Source: TMP-86 sp044226865
GTDB lineage: Bacteria > Pseudomonadota > Gammaproteobacteria > Steroidobacterales > Steroidobacteraceae
NCBI GenBank assembly: GCA_044226865.1
Contig: JBGAGE010000001.1
Span: forward strand, 1 to 64,000
Reading direction: 5' to 3'
DNA: 64,000 bases
Shown here: positions 1 through 7,619 of the stretch, piece after piece
How the letters are laid out: every line of letters begins with the position of its first letter
Numbering within the stretch: position 1 is the first letter of the stretch
The notes under the pieces: generated by a model
Databases searched by the model: none
Seen by the model: only the letters and a program-made list of their open reading frames with translations
Told to the model about the DNA's origin: nothing
Program-made: the position numbers and the translations under genes

Positions 1-5
1 AAAGA

Positions 6-169
6 GGGCGGGATTCGAGGTCGCGGGCACGCTACCACCGCGTGCGCGCGTGGCCCGACCCAGCGCGCGGCAGGAGGAGCCAGCCGTGCTCGGCGAGTCG
101 CGCGAGGAACGCGCGAGTCTGGACACGCTGCGCGCGCGGCGGTGATCCGCTTCCTGGGCAATCCCGCCC
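6..169 (+). ncRNA. Structured leader RNA candidate, copy 1 (upstream of ParB-like gene)
   Basis: A 164-nt segment is closed by a perfect 10-bp stem, GGGCGGGATT (6-15) with AATCCCGCCC (160-169). Inside it are a 6-bp hairpin GCACGC/GCGTGC (27-45) with loop TACCACC, a hairpin at 68-86 with an AGGAG loop (one A.A mismatch in the stem), and a hairpin CGCGCG/CGCGCG (99-115) with an AGGAA loop. A second copy lies at 2115-2281. The stems differ in sequence but stay paired, while the loops are conserved. The closing stem ends 15 nt before the ParB-like start codon, just ahead of its AAGGAG ribosome binding site, so this is probably a 5' leader or cis-regulatory RNA. I cannot assign it to a named RNA family. 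Confidence 0.6.
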
Positions 170-184
170 AAGAAGGAGAGATTC

Positions 185-2026
185 ATGACCACTCAATCAA
201 TTTCCGCGCAATTCCGATTCATCCCGGCGAAAGACCTGCAGGTCTCACCGTTGAACGTCCGCAAGACCGGCACCGAGGCCGGCATCGAGCAGCTGGCGCA
301 ATTGATCCTCGCCGAAGGCGTGCTGCAAAACCTCAATGTGCACGCCTTGAAAGACGACGACCGGGCGCCGTTCGGCGTCGTCGCCGGTGGCCGCCGGCTT
401 CGGGCCCTGCAGCAATTGATCCGTGCAAAGAAGCTCAAAGCGGATCATCCCGTGCCCTGCATGATCGTCACGCGGGATCGTGCGCAGCAGATCAGCCTGA
501 GCGAGAACTCCGGGCGCGAGCCCATGCACCCGGCCGATGAGTTCGAGGCATTCCGGCAGCTCATCGATGCCGGCGCCTCGATCGAAGACGTCGCGGCGCG
601 CTTTGGGGTAAGCCCCCTCGTTGTCCAGCGGCGTCTGAAGCTCGCCAACGTTGCGCCATCGCTGATCAAGGCCTATCGGGAGGGATCGCTGACCTTGGAG
701 CACTTGATGGCATTCGCCCTCTGCGAGGATCACGCGCGCCAGGTCGAGGTATGGGAGGGTTTGAAGCCCTACGAGCGCACCGCGGAGCGCATCCGCGAGC
801 GGCTGACCCAGGACGAAATCATGCTCACCGATCCGCTGGCCCGCTATGTGGGCCTGGTTGCCTACCAGAAGGCCGGCGGGGTCGTTCGGCGGGATCTGTT
901 CAGTGAGGACGATGAGGCCTACCTCGATGCGGCACTGGTGCGGCAACTGGCAAGCACGAAGCTCGAGAAGCAGGCCGCGAAGCTCCGCGCCGAAGGCCTT
1001 CCCTGGGTCGAGGTGCATCCGACCCTCGAATACGCCGTTCGCTCCCAGTTCGGGCGCGTCAGCACGACGCGGCGCGCACCGACGGCGGAGGAAGAGGCGG
1101 CGATCAACGATCTGGAGTCCAAGATCGACGCCTTGCAGGAGGCTCAGGATGAGGCCTCGAACGAGGAGGACGCTGAGCGGGAGAAGGCTTGGTGCGCGGC
1201 GTGCGACGAATTGGATGAGCTGCGCGAGAAGCTCCACGTACCCGATCCCGAGCAGCAGGCGCTCGCCGGCGCGATCGTCTCCGTCGGACGGGATGGCCGG
1301 ATCGAGATCGTGCGGGATCTGCTGAAGTCCGAGGACGCGGCGCGCTTTGCGCGTGCCGGACGGCCGCGGAAAGCCGATGAATCTGCGTCCGACACGAAGG
1401 GTCACTCCGCCGCGCTTCTGCGCCGGCTCACCGCACATCGGACGCTGGCGCTGCAGGCGGAACTCGCGATCCAGCCGTCGATTGCGTTGATCGCGCTGAC
1501 GCATCGCATGTTGCTGTGGAACTTCTATCCCTACGAGTTCCTGAAAGAGCCGGTGAAGCTCCAGAAACCTACGTTGATGGTCGCCCAGCATGAGGTGGAC
1601 TTGGAGGGCTCAGCCGCGCAGCAGGCGCTGAAAGCGCGCCGAGAGGCGATCCAGAGCACCTTGCCCAAGCAGGCCAGTGACCTGTTGTCCTGGCTGGCCG
1701 CGAGACCTGCCGCAGAGGTTCAAGAGCTTCTGGCGTACTGCGTGGCGACCACCGTCGATGGCGTCCAGGCCGAAGAGCGGGAGAGTGATTTGGATCCCCT
1801 GGCACGCCTGGCGCAGCTCGACATGCGCCGCTGGTGGCAGCCGACGGCGGCGAGCTACTTCGGGAGCATCCCCAAAGCGCGGATCCTCGAGATCGTAGCC
1901 ACCGTGATTTCTCCGGAGGTAGCGGCGCCGCTTGGAAAGCTCACCAAGGGGTTGCTCGCCCAGGAGGCCGAGAAGCTCTTGAAGGACTCGGGCTGGTTGC
2001 CCGAGGTCCTGCGCACGCCGTCCTAA
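185..2026 (+). CDS. ParB/RepB/Spo0J-like partition family protein of an integrative element
   Basis: 613 residues with a strong AAGGAG ribosome binding site 6-7 nt before the ATG. The N-terminal ~110 residues form a ParB/sulfiredoxin-like fold: the GGRRLRA motif near residue 69 corresponds to the ParB nucleotide-binding box, followed by LSENSGREPMHPADEFEAF. A helix-turn-helix (IEDVAARFGVSPLVVQRRL) lies near residues 133-151. The remaining ~400 residues are an alpha-helical region with an acidic coiled-coil stretch near 300-345, much longer than chromosomal ParB. Such long ParB-like proteins are usual in plasmids and integrative elements. No ParA is seen in the window, so a role in segregation is uncertain and transcriptional control is equally possible. 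Followed by a terminator. Confidence 0.85.
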   Translation: MTTQSISAQFRFIPAKDLQVSPLNVRKTGTEAGIEQLAQLILAEGVLQNLNVHALKDDDRAPFGVVAGGRRLRALQQLIRAKKLKADHPVPCMIVTRDRAQQISLSENSGREPMHPADEFEAFRQLIDAGASIEDVAARFGVSPLVVQRRLKLANVAPSLIKAYREGSLTLEHLMAFALCEDHARQVEVWEGLKPYERTAERIRERLTQDEIMLTDPLARYVGLVAYQKAGGVVRRDLFSEDDEAYLDAALVRQLASTKLEKQAAKLRAEGLPWVEVHPTLEYAVRSQFGRVSTTRRAPTAEEEAAINDLESKIDALQEAQDEASNEEDAEREKAWCAACDELDELREKLHVPDPEQQALAGAIVSVGRDGRIEIVRDLLKSEDAARFARAGRPRKADESASDTKGHSAALLRRLTAHRTLALQAELAIQPSIALIALTHRMLLWNFYPYEFLKEPVKLQKPTLMVAQHEVDLEGSAAQQALKARREAIQSTLPKQASDLLSWLAARPAAEVQELLAYCVATTVDGVQAEERESDLDPLARLAQLDMRRWWQPTAASYFGSIPKARILEIVATVISPEVAAPLGKLTKGLLAQEAEKLLKDSGWLPEVLRTPS

Positions 2027-2035
2027 AAGGGCGTT

Positions 2036-2082
2036 GGGGGAGTTCCGGTGCGGGCATCGGCTCGCATCGGGCTCCCCTTTTT
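2036..2082 (+). terminator. Rho-independent terminator after the ParB-like gene
   Basis: GGGGAG pairs with CTCCCC around a ~30-nt GC-rich loop and is followed by TTTTT. It starts 10 nt after the stop codon, separating this gene from the second structured leader. Confidence 0.6.
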
Positions 2083-2114
2083 CTGTTCGAGGCGATGGAG
2101 ATCCCGGCAGAAGA

Positions 2115-2281
2115 GGGCGGGATTGCTGTCCGCGGGCACCTTACCACCCCGTGCTCAGGCGTCCAGACCCTGCGCGCGGCAGGAGGAGCCTGCCGTGCTC
2201 GGCGAGTCGCGCGGGAGGAACCCGCACGAGTCTGGACCCCCTGCGCGCGCGATGGTGCCTCGCTCCTGGGCAATCCCGCCC
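2115..2281 (+). ncRNA. Structured leader RNA candidate, copy 2 (upstream of DUF932 gene)
   Basis: Second copy of the 6-169 element with the same 10-bp closing stem (2115-2124 with 2272-2281). The inner helix GTCCAGAC (2161-2168) pairs perfectly with GTCTGGAC (2230-2237). Inside it are CGGCAGG-[AGGAG]-CCTGCCG (2177-2195) and GCGGG-[AGGAA]-CCCGC (2211-2225). The hairpin at 2134-2156 keeps TACCACC in its loop. Relative to copy 1, the AGGAA stem changed from CGCGCG/CGCGCG to GCGGG/CCCGC with pairing kept, which is compensatory change. The element ends 24 nt before the next start codon. Confidence 0.6.
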
Positions 2282-2305
2282 GAGAGATGAAATGAGGAGA
2301 ATCAC

Positions 2306-3133
2306 ATGAACAATCTTCAGACGTTGATGGACGAGTCCAGTGGTCGTGGCAATGCCTTTGCGCGCACCCTGGTGGGAGAGGACTTGCAGCGGAGCACGCC
2401 GGCGGCGCTGTCGGGGGAGGCGGATCCACGCACCAGTCCGAGCTATAAGTTCCTATCCACCGAGCGGATCATCGAGGCTCTGCGGTCGGTGGGGTTCTTG
2501 CCGGTCCAGGCCTCCCAGGTGAGGAGCCGTCGCATGAGTCCTCGCTTTGCGCCCCACGTGATCCGGTTCCGGCGGCGCTACGAGACGGTTCAGCTGAGGG
2601 ATTCCATTCCGGAGATCCTCTGCTTGAACTCTCACAATGGACGGACAGCGTTGCAGTTTCGGTTGGCCTTGTACCGTCCCATCTGCACTAACGGATTGAT
2701 CGTCTGCAGTGAGGCCTTGCCAGTGTGGAGGGTGCCACATCGGGGGGATGTGTTCGACCAGGCCATTGCGGCGGTGGTCCAGCAGGCCGAGCAGTTCTCA
2801 GAGATCGGGCGTTGGGTGGAGCGCATGGAGCAGACACGGTTGGACAGTGATCAGCGGCTCTCCTTTGCCTCTCGTGCCTTGTTGCTTCGATACCCTTCTG
2901 GTCAGCATGCAGGGATGCAGGCTGGCCAGCTGTTGGAGGCTCGTCGGTCTGAGGATGCAGGGGATGATGTATGGCGGGTTTACAACACCATCCAGGAGAA
3001 CGTGATCCAGGGTGATCAGGTGAGGCAGTCGGCTTCAGGTCGGCAGCTTCGGTCTCGTCCCATCCGGGCCATTGCCAGAGACGTGGAGATCAACACGGGT
3101 TTGTGGCAGATTGCGGTTGGACTCGTCAGCTAA
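2306..3133 (+). CDS. DUF932 family protein
   Basis: 275 residues, preceded by a GAGGAG ribosome binding site. The central region (about residues 70-140, with RMSPRFAPHVIRFRRR and RPICTNGLIVCS) matches my recollection of the DUF932 / phage-plasmid-like TIGR03299 family, proteins of unknown function common on plasmids, phages and integrative elements. It is shorter than many members (300-400 residues) but appears complete. It is monocistronic: it has its own copy of the structured leader upstream and a strong terminator downstream. The shared leader suggests co-regulation with the ParB-like gene rather than operon membership. Confidence 0.8.
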   Translation: MNNLQTLMDESSGRGNAFARTLVGEDLQRSTPAALSGEADPRTSPSYKFLSTERIIEALRSVGFLPVQASQVRSRRMSPRFAPHVIRFRRRYETVQLRDSIPEILCLNSHNGRTALQFRLALYRPICTNGLIVCSEALPVWRVPHRGDVFDQAIAAVVQQAEQFSEIGRWVERMEQTRLDSDQRLSFASRALLLRYPSGQHAGMQAGQLLEARRSEDAGDDVWRVYNTIQENVIQGDQVRQSASGRQLRSRPIRAIARDVEINTGLWQIAVGLVS

Positions 3134-3149
3134 CCTGGTAGGTCATCGA

Positions 3150-3183
3150 GGGGAGAGGTGCTTTGGTGCCTCTTCCCTTTTTT
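3150..3183 (+). terminator. Rho-independent terminator after the DUF932 gene
   Basis: GGGAGAGGTGC pairs with GTGCCTCTTCCC across a TTTG loop, followed by six T residues. It begins about 17 nt after the stop codon. Confidence 0.8.
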
Positions 3184-3218
3184 ATGGCCGGAGTGGGGAG
3201 GGGGAGGAGGTCGAGGGG

Positions 3219-3280
3219 AGCGGCCGGTGGAGTGTCAGGTGCAGAGTTTGGCCGCTATCTCAGGTCATTTGCCGGATAGC
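3219..3280. other. Candidate origin of transfer (oriT) upstream of mobC
   Basis: Two inverted repeats sit in the spacer directly upstream of the mobilization genes: AGCGGCC (3219-3225) with GGCCGCT (3250-3256), and GCTATC (3254-3259) with GATAGC (3275-3280). oriT sites normally lie next to the relaxase/MobC genes and contain inverted repeats near the nick site. The nick position cannot be read from sequence alone, and the first repeat could instead be an operator for mobC. Confidence 0.4.
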
Positions 3281-3313
3281 TGACGAGCAGCGGCTTGCTT
3301 CAAAGTACATCCC

Positions 3314-3865
3314 ATGAAGGACAACACACATCTCATGGCCTGGGTCACGCGCGAGACGAAAGAGCGCTTTACGCTCCTGGCGCGCAACCGAGAGCTCTCA
3401 GAATCCGCGCTCCTGAAACAACTGATCGAGGTCGCGCTCGCCGGCGCGGGGATCCACGAGGCGAAGCCCCTAGACATCTTGGCGCCCGTATCGGCAAAGG
3501 AGCGCATGTCCGTCACCTTGCGAATCGACGACGTTCAGCTGTTGCGAGAGCGCGCCAGGGCGAGGGGCGTGCCCACCAGCCGCTATGTATCGCTCCTGGT
3601 CCGCTCTCATCTTCGGGCTGTGGCGCCATTGCCCACGGCGGAGTTCGAGGCGCTCCGGCGCAGCATCGCCGAGGTCGGCGCGATCAGTCGGAACTTGAAC
3701 CAAATCGCGCGGGCGGTGAACCAAGGGTTGATTCCCAACGGACCTACCCGGGCGGAGATCCATACGCTGTTGCGTGGATTGAACAACCTCAAGGATCAGA
3801 TCAAAGCGGTACTCGCGGCCAATCTGAACAGCTGGAGGGACGGACATGAAAAAGCGGTCGGTTGA
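3314..3865 (+). CDS. mobC: MobC-family relaxosome accessory protein
   Basis: 183 residues. The N-terminal half resembles ribbon-helix-helix DNA-binding proteins (MAWVTRETKERFTLLARNR, then a second copy-like block SVTLRIDDVQLLRERARARG). The C-terminal half carries the MobC signature ISRNLNQIARAVNQG near residues 120-134. MobC proteins bind oriT and help the relaxase open the DNA. The gene overlaps the relaxase gene by 20 nt, indicating translational coupling, and the inverted repeats just upstream fit an oriT. The ATG start is chosen because the RHH-like fold begins immediately after it. Confidence 0.85.
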   Translation: MKDNTHLMAWVTRETKERFTLLARNRELSESALLKQLIEVALAGAGIHEAKPLDILAPVSAKERMSVTLRIDDVQLLRERARARGVPTSRYVSLLVRSHLRAVAPLPTAEFEALRRSIAEVGAISRNLNQIARAVNQGLIPNGPTRAEIHTLLRGLNNLKDQIKAVLAANLNSWRDGHEKAVG

Positions 3866-4817
3866 TCTGAGGGGCGGCAGGGCACCGCTCCTCGATATCG
3901 TCTCCTATGGTCGTCGTGGCGGGTCGGGGCGCTTCACCAAGGAGCAGCTGGAATTGATCGCGCGAACGGTGAGCCGGGCGACTGAGGTCATGGTTAAGGT
4001 GTCAGGTGGCGCCCGGAGCCTTAGTGGGGCGGCGGCTCACTTTAAATACATCAGTCGGCAGGCGTCGCTTGATCTCGAGACTGACGAGGGCGGCGCCATC
4101 CGCGACAAGGATGGGCTGAAGGGGCTGATTCGGGACTGGGATCTGGACATTGAGGTGATCACCCCATCAGCAAGGGGCATCAAGAAGCCGGCGAAGGGTC
4201 CGAAACTTGTGCACAACTTGATCTTCTCGATGCCGGCGGGGACGCCGGCGGACAAGGTGCTCAAAGCCGTCAAGAAGCTTGCGCAGGAGGAATGGGCATT
4301 GAAGCATCGATATGCGATGGTGCTGCACACCGATGAGCCGCATCCCCATGTTCACGTTGTCCTGAAAGCGCGTAGCGAGCAGGGGGCCCGTCTAAATATA
4401 CGGAAAGCTACGCTTCGACAATGGAGGCAACAGTTTGCAACGAATCTGCGCGCGTTGGGATTGGACGCTAACGCTACTGCGCGTTCGGTCCGAGGTCAAT
4501 CTCGATCTGGCATTCCTGACGGAACTTATCGTCTGATGGAACGTAGGGCGGTCGTCCTGTCGGCCAGTCGGGCTGGCCATTCCGCCCGGATCGCCGTGGA
4601 TACAAGACGCAAGACCGCGGAAGAGGGTTGGAAAGTCTTAGCAACGAGATTGGTCGACGAAGGGCACGGTGATCTAGCGACAAAGGCTCGTCAATTCGCG
4701 AAATATCTGAGTCCAATGCGCAAAGACTGGATGCAAACCACGGAACTTCATTCCAGCAGGGGCGATCATGTGCGAACGCAAGTTCGTGCGCGGGTACCGG
4801 AGCCTTATAGTCGGTAG
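3846..4817 (+). CDS. Relaxase / mobilization nuclease (VirD2/MobA-like)
   Basis: 323 residues. Relaxase motif III is clear: HTDEPHPHVHVVLK near residues 160-173, the three-histidine metal site of HUH nucleases. The upstream block GGARSLSGAAAHFKYISR (about residues 56-73) is typical of VirD2-like relaxases. The conserved tail VRGQSR appears near residue 215. A relaxase nicks oriT and pilots the strand during conjugation. The protein is short, with no DUF3363, primase or helicase C-terminal domain. No type IV secretion genes are in the window, so the element is probably mobilizable rather than self-transmissible, unless those genes lie to the left. Composition becomes more AT-rich from about 4.35 kb. 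Confidence 0.85.
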   Translation: MKKRSVDLRGGRAPLLDIVSYGRRGGSGRFTKEQLELIARTVSRATEVMVKVSGGARSLSGAAAHFKYISRQASLDLETDEGGAIRDKDGLKGLIRDWDLDIEVITPSARGIKKPAKGPKLVHNLIFSMPAGTPADKVLKAVKKLAQEEWALKHRYAMVLHTDEPHPHVHVVLKARSEQGARLNIRKATLRQWRQQFATNLRALGLDANATARSVRGQSRSGIPDGTYRLMERRAVVLSASRAGHSARIAVDTRRKTAEEGWKVLATRLVDEGHGDLATKARQFAKYLSPMRKDWMQTTELHSSRGDHVRTQVRARVPEPYSR

Positions 4818-4935
4818 GGCGCCCCAAACGCCGTACGCGAAGTACAAGATGGGAAGAGGCGCGATCAGCGTCTAGAATTCACTCTCCGTCAGCTAGTCTC
4901 CTGGCGATCGCGCGTGAATATCTGACTAAACTTAC

Positions 4936-7617
4936 CTATCCTACCGCTTCGTGAATTTGATCGGCGAGTGATTTGTTGCTTGCCGCCTCGGGAGAAGTAA
5001 TCATCGCAAAAACGCATTGCCCTCCCGAAGCCAAGGCCCAAACCAGGCCGATGTCGCGCTTCTCTCGAGAATCATCATTGGAGAGTAAGTGCGCTCCCTT
5101 ATATTCGATCACCAACAAGCGACCGTCATTCAGTTCTGCAACGAAGTCTGGATAGAATCTATCTGTGGAAGTAGGTAGCCAAAACGAGGTGGCCGGTTGC
5201 CGCTCTAGATTGCGGATCCATTGCTTTACATCGGGGGACTGGTCAAGTGCGATCGCGCACCGCGTCTCTTCGCTGTCGTTGTCGTCCTGAAGGTCACCGG
5301 GGGGGCCGTAGAAATGCTTTGTGAACGTGTAGCGACCGTTGTAACGCGTTTTCGCGGGGTAGTTGCTCTCTGGAAATCTAAACTCGAATCTGGCATCGAT
5401 TCGGGGCCTTTTTGCTTCTTCAGCAAAGCCGAGAGCGCTTTGAAATGTCTCGCGCTGGGCAGTCGCTTGTAGCGCTGAAAGTTTTGCAGCGAAAGCGTCA
5501 GACACGTAGTTGATATGGCGGGCCAACCACGTAAGTGACTTTCCCCGTCGAATTAGATCGTCAATCGCGCGGCCCAGCCACGCAATCACGTCTGCTTGCA
5601 GCAGGTCGATTCGATGCAGCTTTCGGTCTAGTGTGCGGATGATGTCCTCGCGGCGGATTCCTTCGGTTGCCCGGTCCAAGTTCAATTGAGCCTCCGACTG
5701 TTCCAGTCCAATTCGAACACGATCCCCGTCGACGTCAATGAGGTAGGCTGCTGCGTCCGGTCGGTCCGGGAGGTCGGAAATGGAGGCATCCCGTCCTGCC
5801 AAAGAGAAGTTAGTAAGATCAAGGAGGATTGCAGGATCAAAAAGCACAATTTCGCCCTGAACAAGCAACGAAAGTTGCGGAACGGCGCGAAAGTGAGCGC
5901 CTCGGTCCCGGGGTGACGCCGCCAATAGGGCGCGTGTACGATGGTGAACAAGTTTACGCCGCAATTCGTCTTGCTCGCGCTTAGGAGTCGCGGATATAGC
6001 TTGGTCAATCGCGGCCTGGGACAAGATGCCAGTAATTGTTGCCGTGTAGGCATCTCCTGTACGCTCAAGATGCACGGCGCCGCCTCCAGCAGCGAGCAAC
6101 TGATCTGCCGCAGCGGCCGGCATCACCACCGTTGATTGAACTTGATTAGGTGGTGGAGGAATCCGGCCTGAGTCGGAGAAAAGATCCGCTGATTGCGGTA
6201 CTACCGCTGACGCTGCTTCGAAATCTTCAAATCCCATGCCTACGAGCAGGTCAACCAGCTTGTCGGCCGTATCCAGAGTGGCCTGCTCTGATACGTGGGC
6301 GTACGCGCGATTCAGATGTTCACTGTTGCACCGTGTTGCATAAGGGAGACGCAATACGCGTCCCAATAGTTGTTCCAAGTCTTTGGTTGATCGGATTCGT
6401 TGAACCGTCGAGAAGACGTAAGCGAAGGAGCAATCCCACCCCTCCTTCAGCGCTTCAACAGTTATGACAAAATCGATTGGGCAAGACCGGTCGAAGAGAT
6501 TGATGCCGCTTAGTCCGCGTTGATCACCAGTTGCGACGGCTATTCGGCGATCTTCGATGTGACGATCTTCGATTAAGTGCTTCATAAGCACATCGACAGG
6601 TACTTCCCCGTTCGACGGGTCAGCCTGGAAAAGAATGATTGGGCGAATATATTCTGATTCTCCTTCGCACTCCTTTAGTAGCCTGTCCCTGGTGAGAATT
6701 GCGTCCTGGACAGCTTCTTGCCAATTCGGATGTCCCTTGAGCACGATCGGTAACTTGATCATGTTTTCCGCTTTGAGCTCTTGGGCGGAAACTGTGTAGA
6801 GGACGTTTTGCTCTGTCGCAGGCGTTGCTGTCCATTCAATAATGCAAGCCGGACGAATTCTCGCAAGGGCTTCGGAGGATAGCGTCGTGTTCGCGTTGTG
6901 AGCCTCATCGACTATGACTATCGGGCGGTAGAATGCAAGGAGATTGGCGAAGCTATATTTGACTCGACCTATGTCTCTAGTCTGGAGGTAAGGCTGCTCG
7001 TCTAGGTCCGCCTGGGTTACCCGCTCAAAATACGGTACTTCGCTTGGCATGCGAACGAAGTGTGGTTCAAAAGCCTCCTTGTACGAATAGACCTTTCGGC
7101 TTGCTGTGTTGCCGACACGCAGAGTCTGAAGGGTGGCGACAATGACGATGGCCCTTCCCGTAAAATCCTCTGCGCGAAGTTGTTCGCAATCCTCAATATC
7201 GATCACGCAGAGTCGATCAGCCGGGAAGTGCTGCTCGAGTGCTTCCCGATAAGGGTGGCCCGTTTGTTGAAGCGCCTCGAGTGTCTGCACTCTTATTGTG
7301 TTACTTGGAACCAGCCACAACGCAATAGGGGAATTGGTCCCGACGTACAAGCGCGCAGCACGTTCTATCGCATGGGCGGCCAACAGCGTCTTGCCTCCCC
7401 CTGTGGGAATACGAATACAGGCAATCGGAACTTCGGGTTGTTCGGCGCAGAATCGGCGATAGAGCGAACGAGGCGCCGAATCGCCCAATACTTCGGTACG
7501 GGCAGCACTAAATGCCGCGGCTGTCTTCAATTCGTCTCGCGTACCGCGTGCCCTAACGAAGAAGGCTTCGAGTGCCCCCAAAGCGTTGATCTGATAGCTC
7601 TTAAGTGTTAGTGGCAT
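4936..7617 (-). CDS. res: Type III restriction endonuclease subunit (Res)
   Basis: 893 residues: superfamily 2 helicase/translocase plus nuclease. Walker A is PTGGGKT (71-77), Walker B is VDEAH, motif III is WTATP, and motif VI is QLLGRVLRLP. The C-terminal PD-(D/E)XK nuclease is FYPDFVAELNDG followed by LVIEYKGAHL. With the Mod subunit it cleaves DNA carrying two inversely oriented unmethylated sites. It starts 2 nt after the mod stop codon, so mod-res form an operon read leftward. All motifs are intact and it appears functional. The pair lies in moderately AT-rich DNA beside mobilization genes, typical of a horizontally acquired defence module. Confidence 0.93.
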   Translation of the reverse strand: MPLTLKSYQINALGALEAFFVRARGTRDELKTAAAFSAARTEVLGDSAPRSLYRRFCAEQPEVPIACIRIPTGGGKTLLAAHAIERAARLYVGTNSPIALWLVPSNTIRVQTLEALQQTGHPYREALEQHFPADRLCVIDIEDCEQLRAEDFTGRAIVIVATLQTLRVGNTASRKVYSYKEAFEPHFVRMPSEVPYFERVTQADLDEQPYLQTRDIGRVKYSFANLLAFYRPIVIVDEAHNANTTLSSEALARIRPACIIEWTATPATEQNVLYTVSAQELKAENMIKLPIVLKGHPNWQEAVQDAILTRDRLLKECEGESEYIRPIILFQADPSNGEVPVDVLMKHLIEDRHIEDRRIAVATGDQRGLSGINLFDRSCPIDFVITVEALKEGWDCSFAYVFSTVQRIRSTKDLEQLLGRVLRLPYATRCNSEHLNRAYAHVSEQATLDTADKLVDLLVGMGFEDFEAASAVVPQSADLFSDSGRIPPPPNQVQSTVVMPAAAADQLLAAGGGAVHLERTGDAYTATITGILSQAAIDQAISATPKREQDELRRKLVHHRTRALLAASPRDRGAHFRAVPQLSLLVQGEIVLFDPAILLDLTNFSLAGRDASISDLPDRPDAAAYLIDVDGDRVRIGLEQSEAQLNLDRATEGIRREDIIRTLDRKLHRIDLLQADVIAWLGRAIDDLIRRGKSLTWLARHINYVSDAFAAKLSALQATAQRETFQSALGFAEEAKRPRIDARFEFRFPESNYPAKTRYNGRYTFTKHFYGPPGDLQDDNDSEETRCAIALDQSPDVKQWIRNLERQPATSFWLPTSTDRFYPDFVAELNDGRLLVIEYKGAHLLSNDDSREKRDIGLVWALASGGQCVFAMITSPEAASNKSLADQIHEAVG

Positions 7618-7619
7618 GA

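Noticed and set aside
245..1591. Long antisense open frame (minus strand) over the ParB-like gene
   Set aside because: High-GC codon mirror of a gene with clear motifs; no ribosome binding site or recognisable domain.
1..4817. Interpretation of the left part as a free plasmid
   Set aside because: ParB-like, DUF932 and mob genes also fit integrative elements, and the region runs into chromosomal genes through an att-like junction without an origin or ParA.
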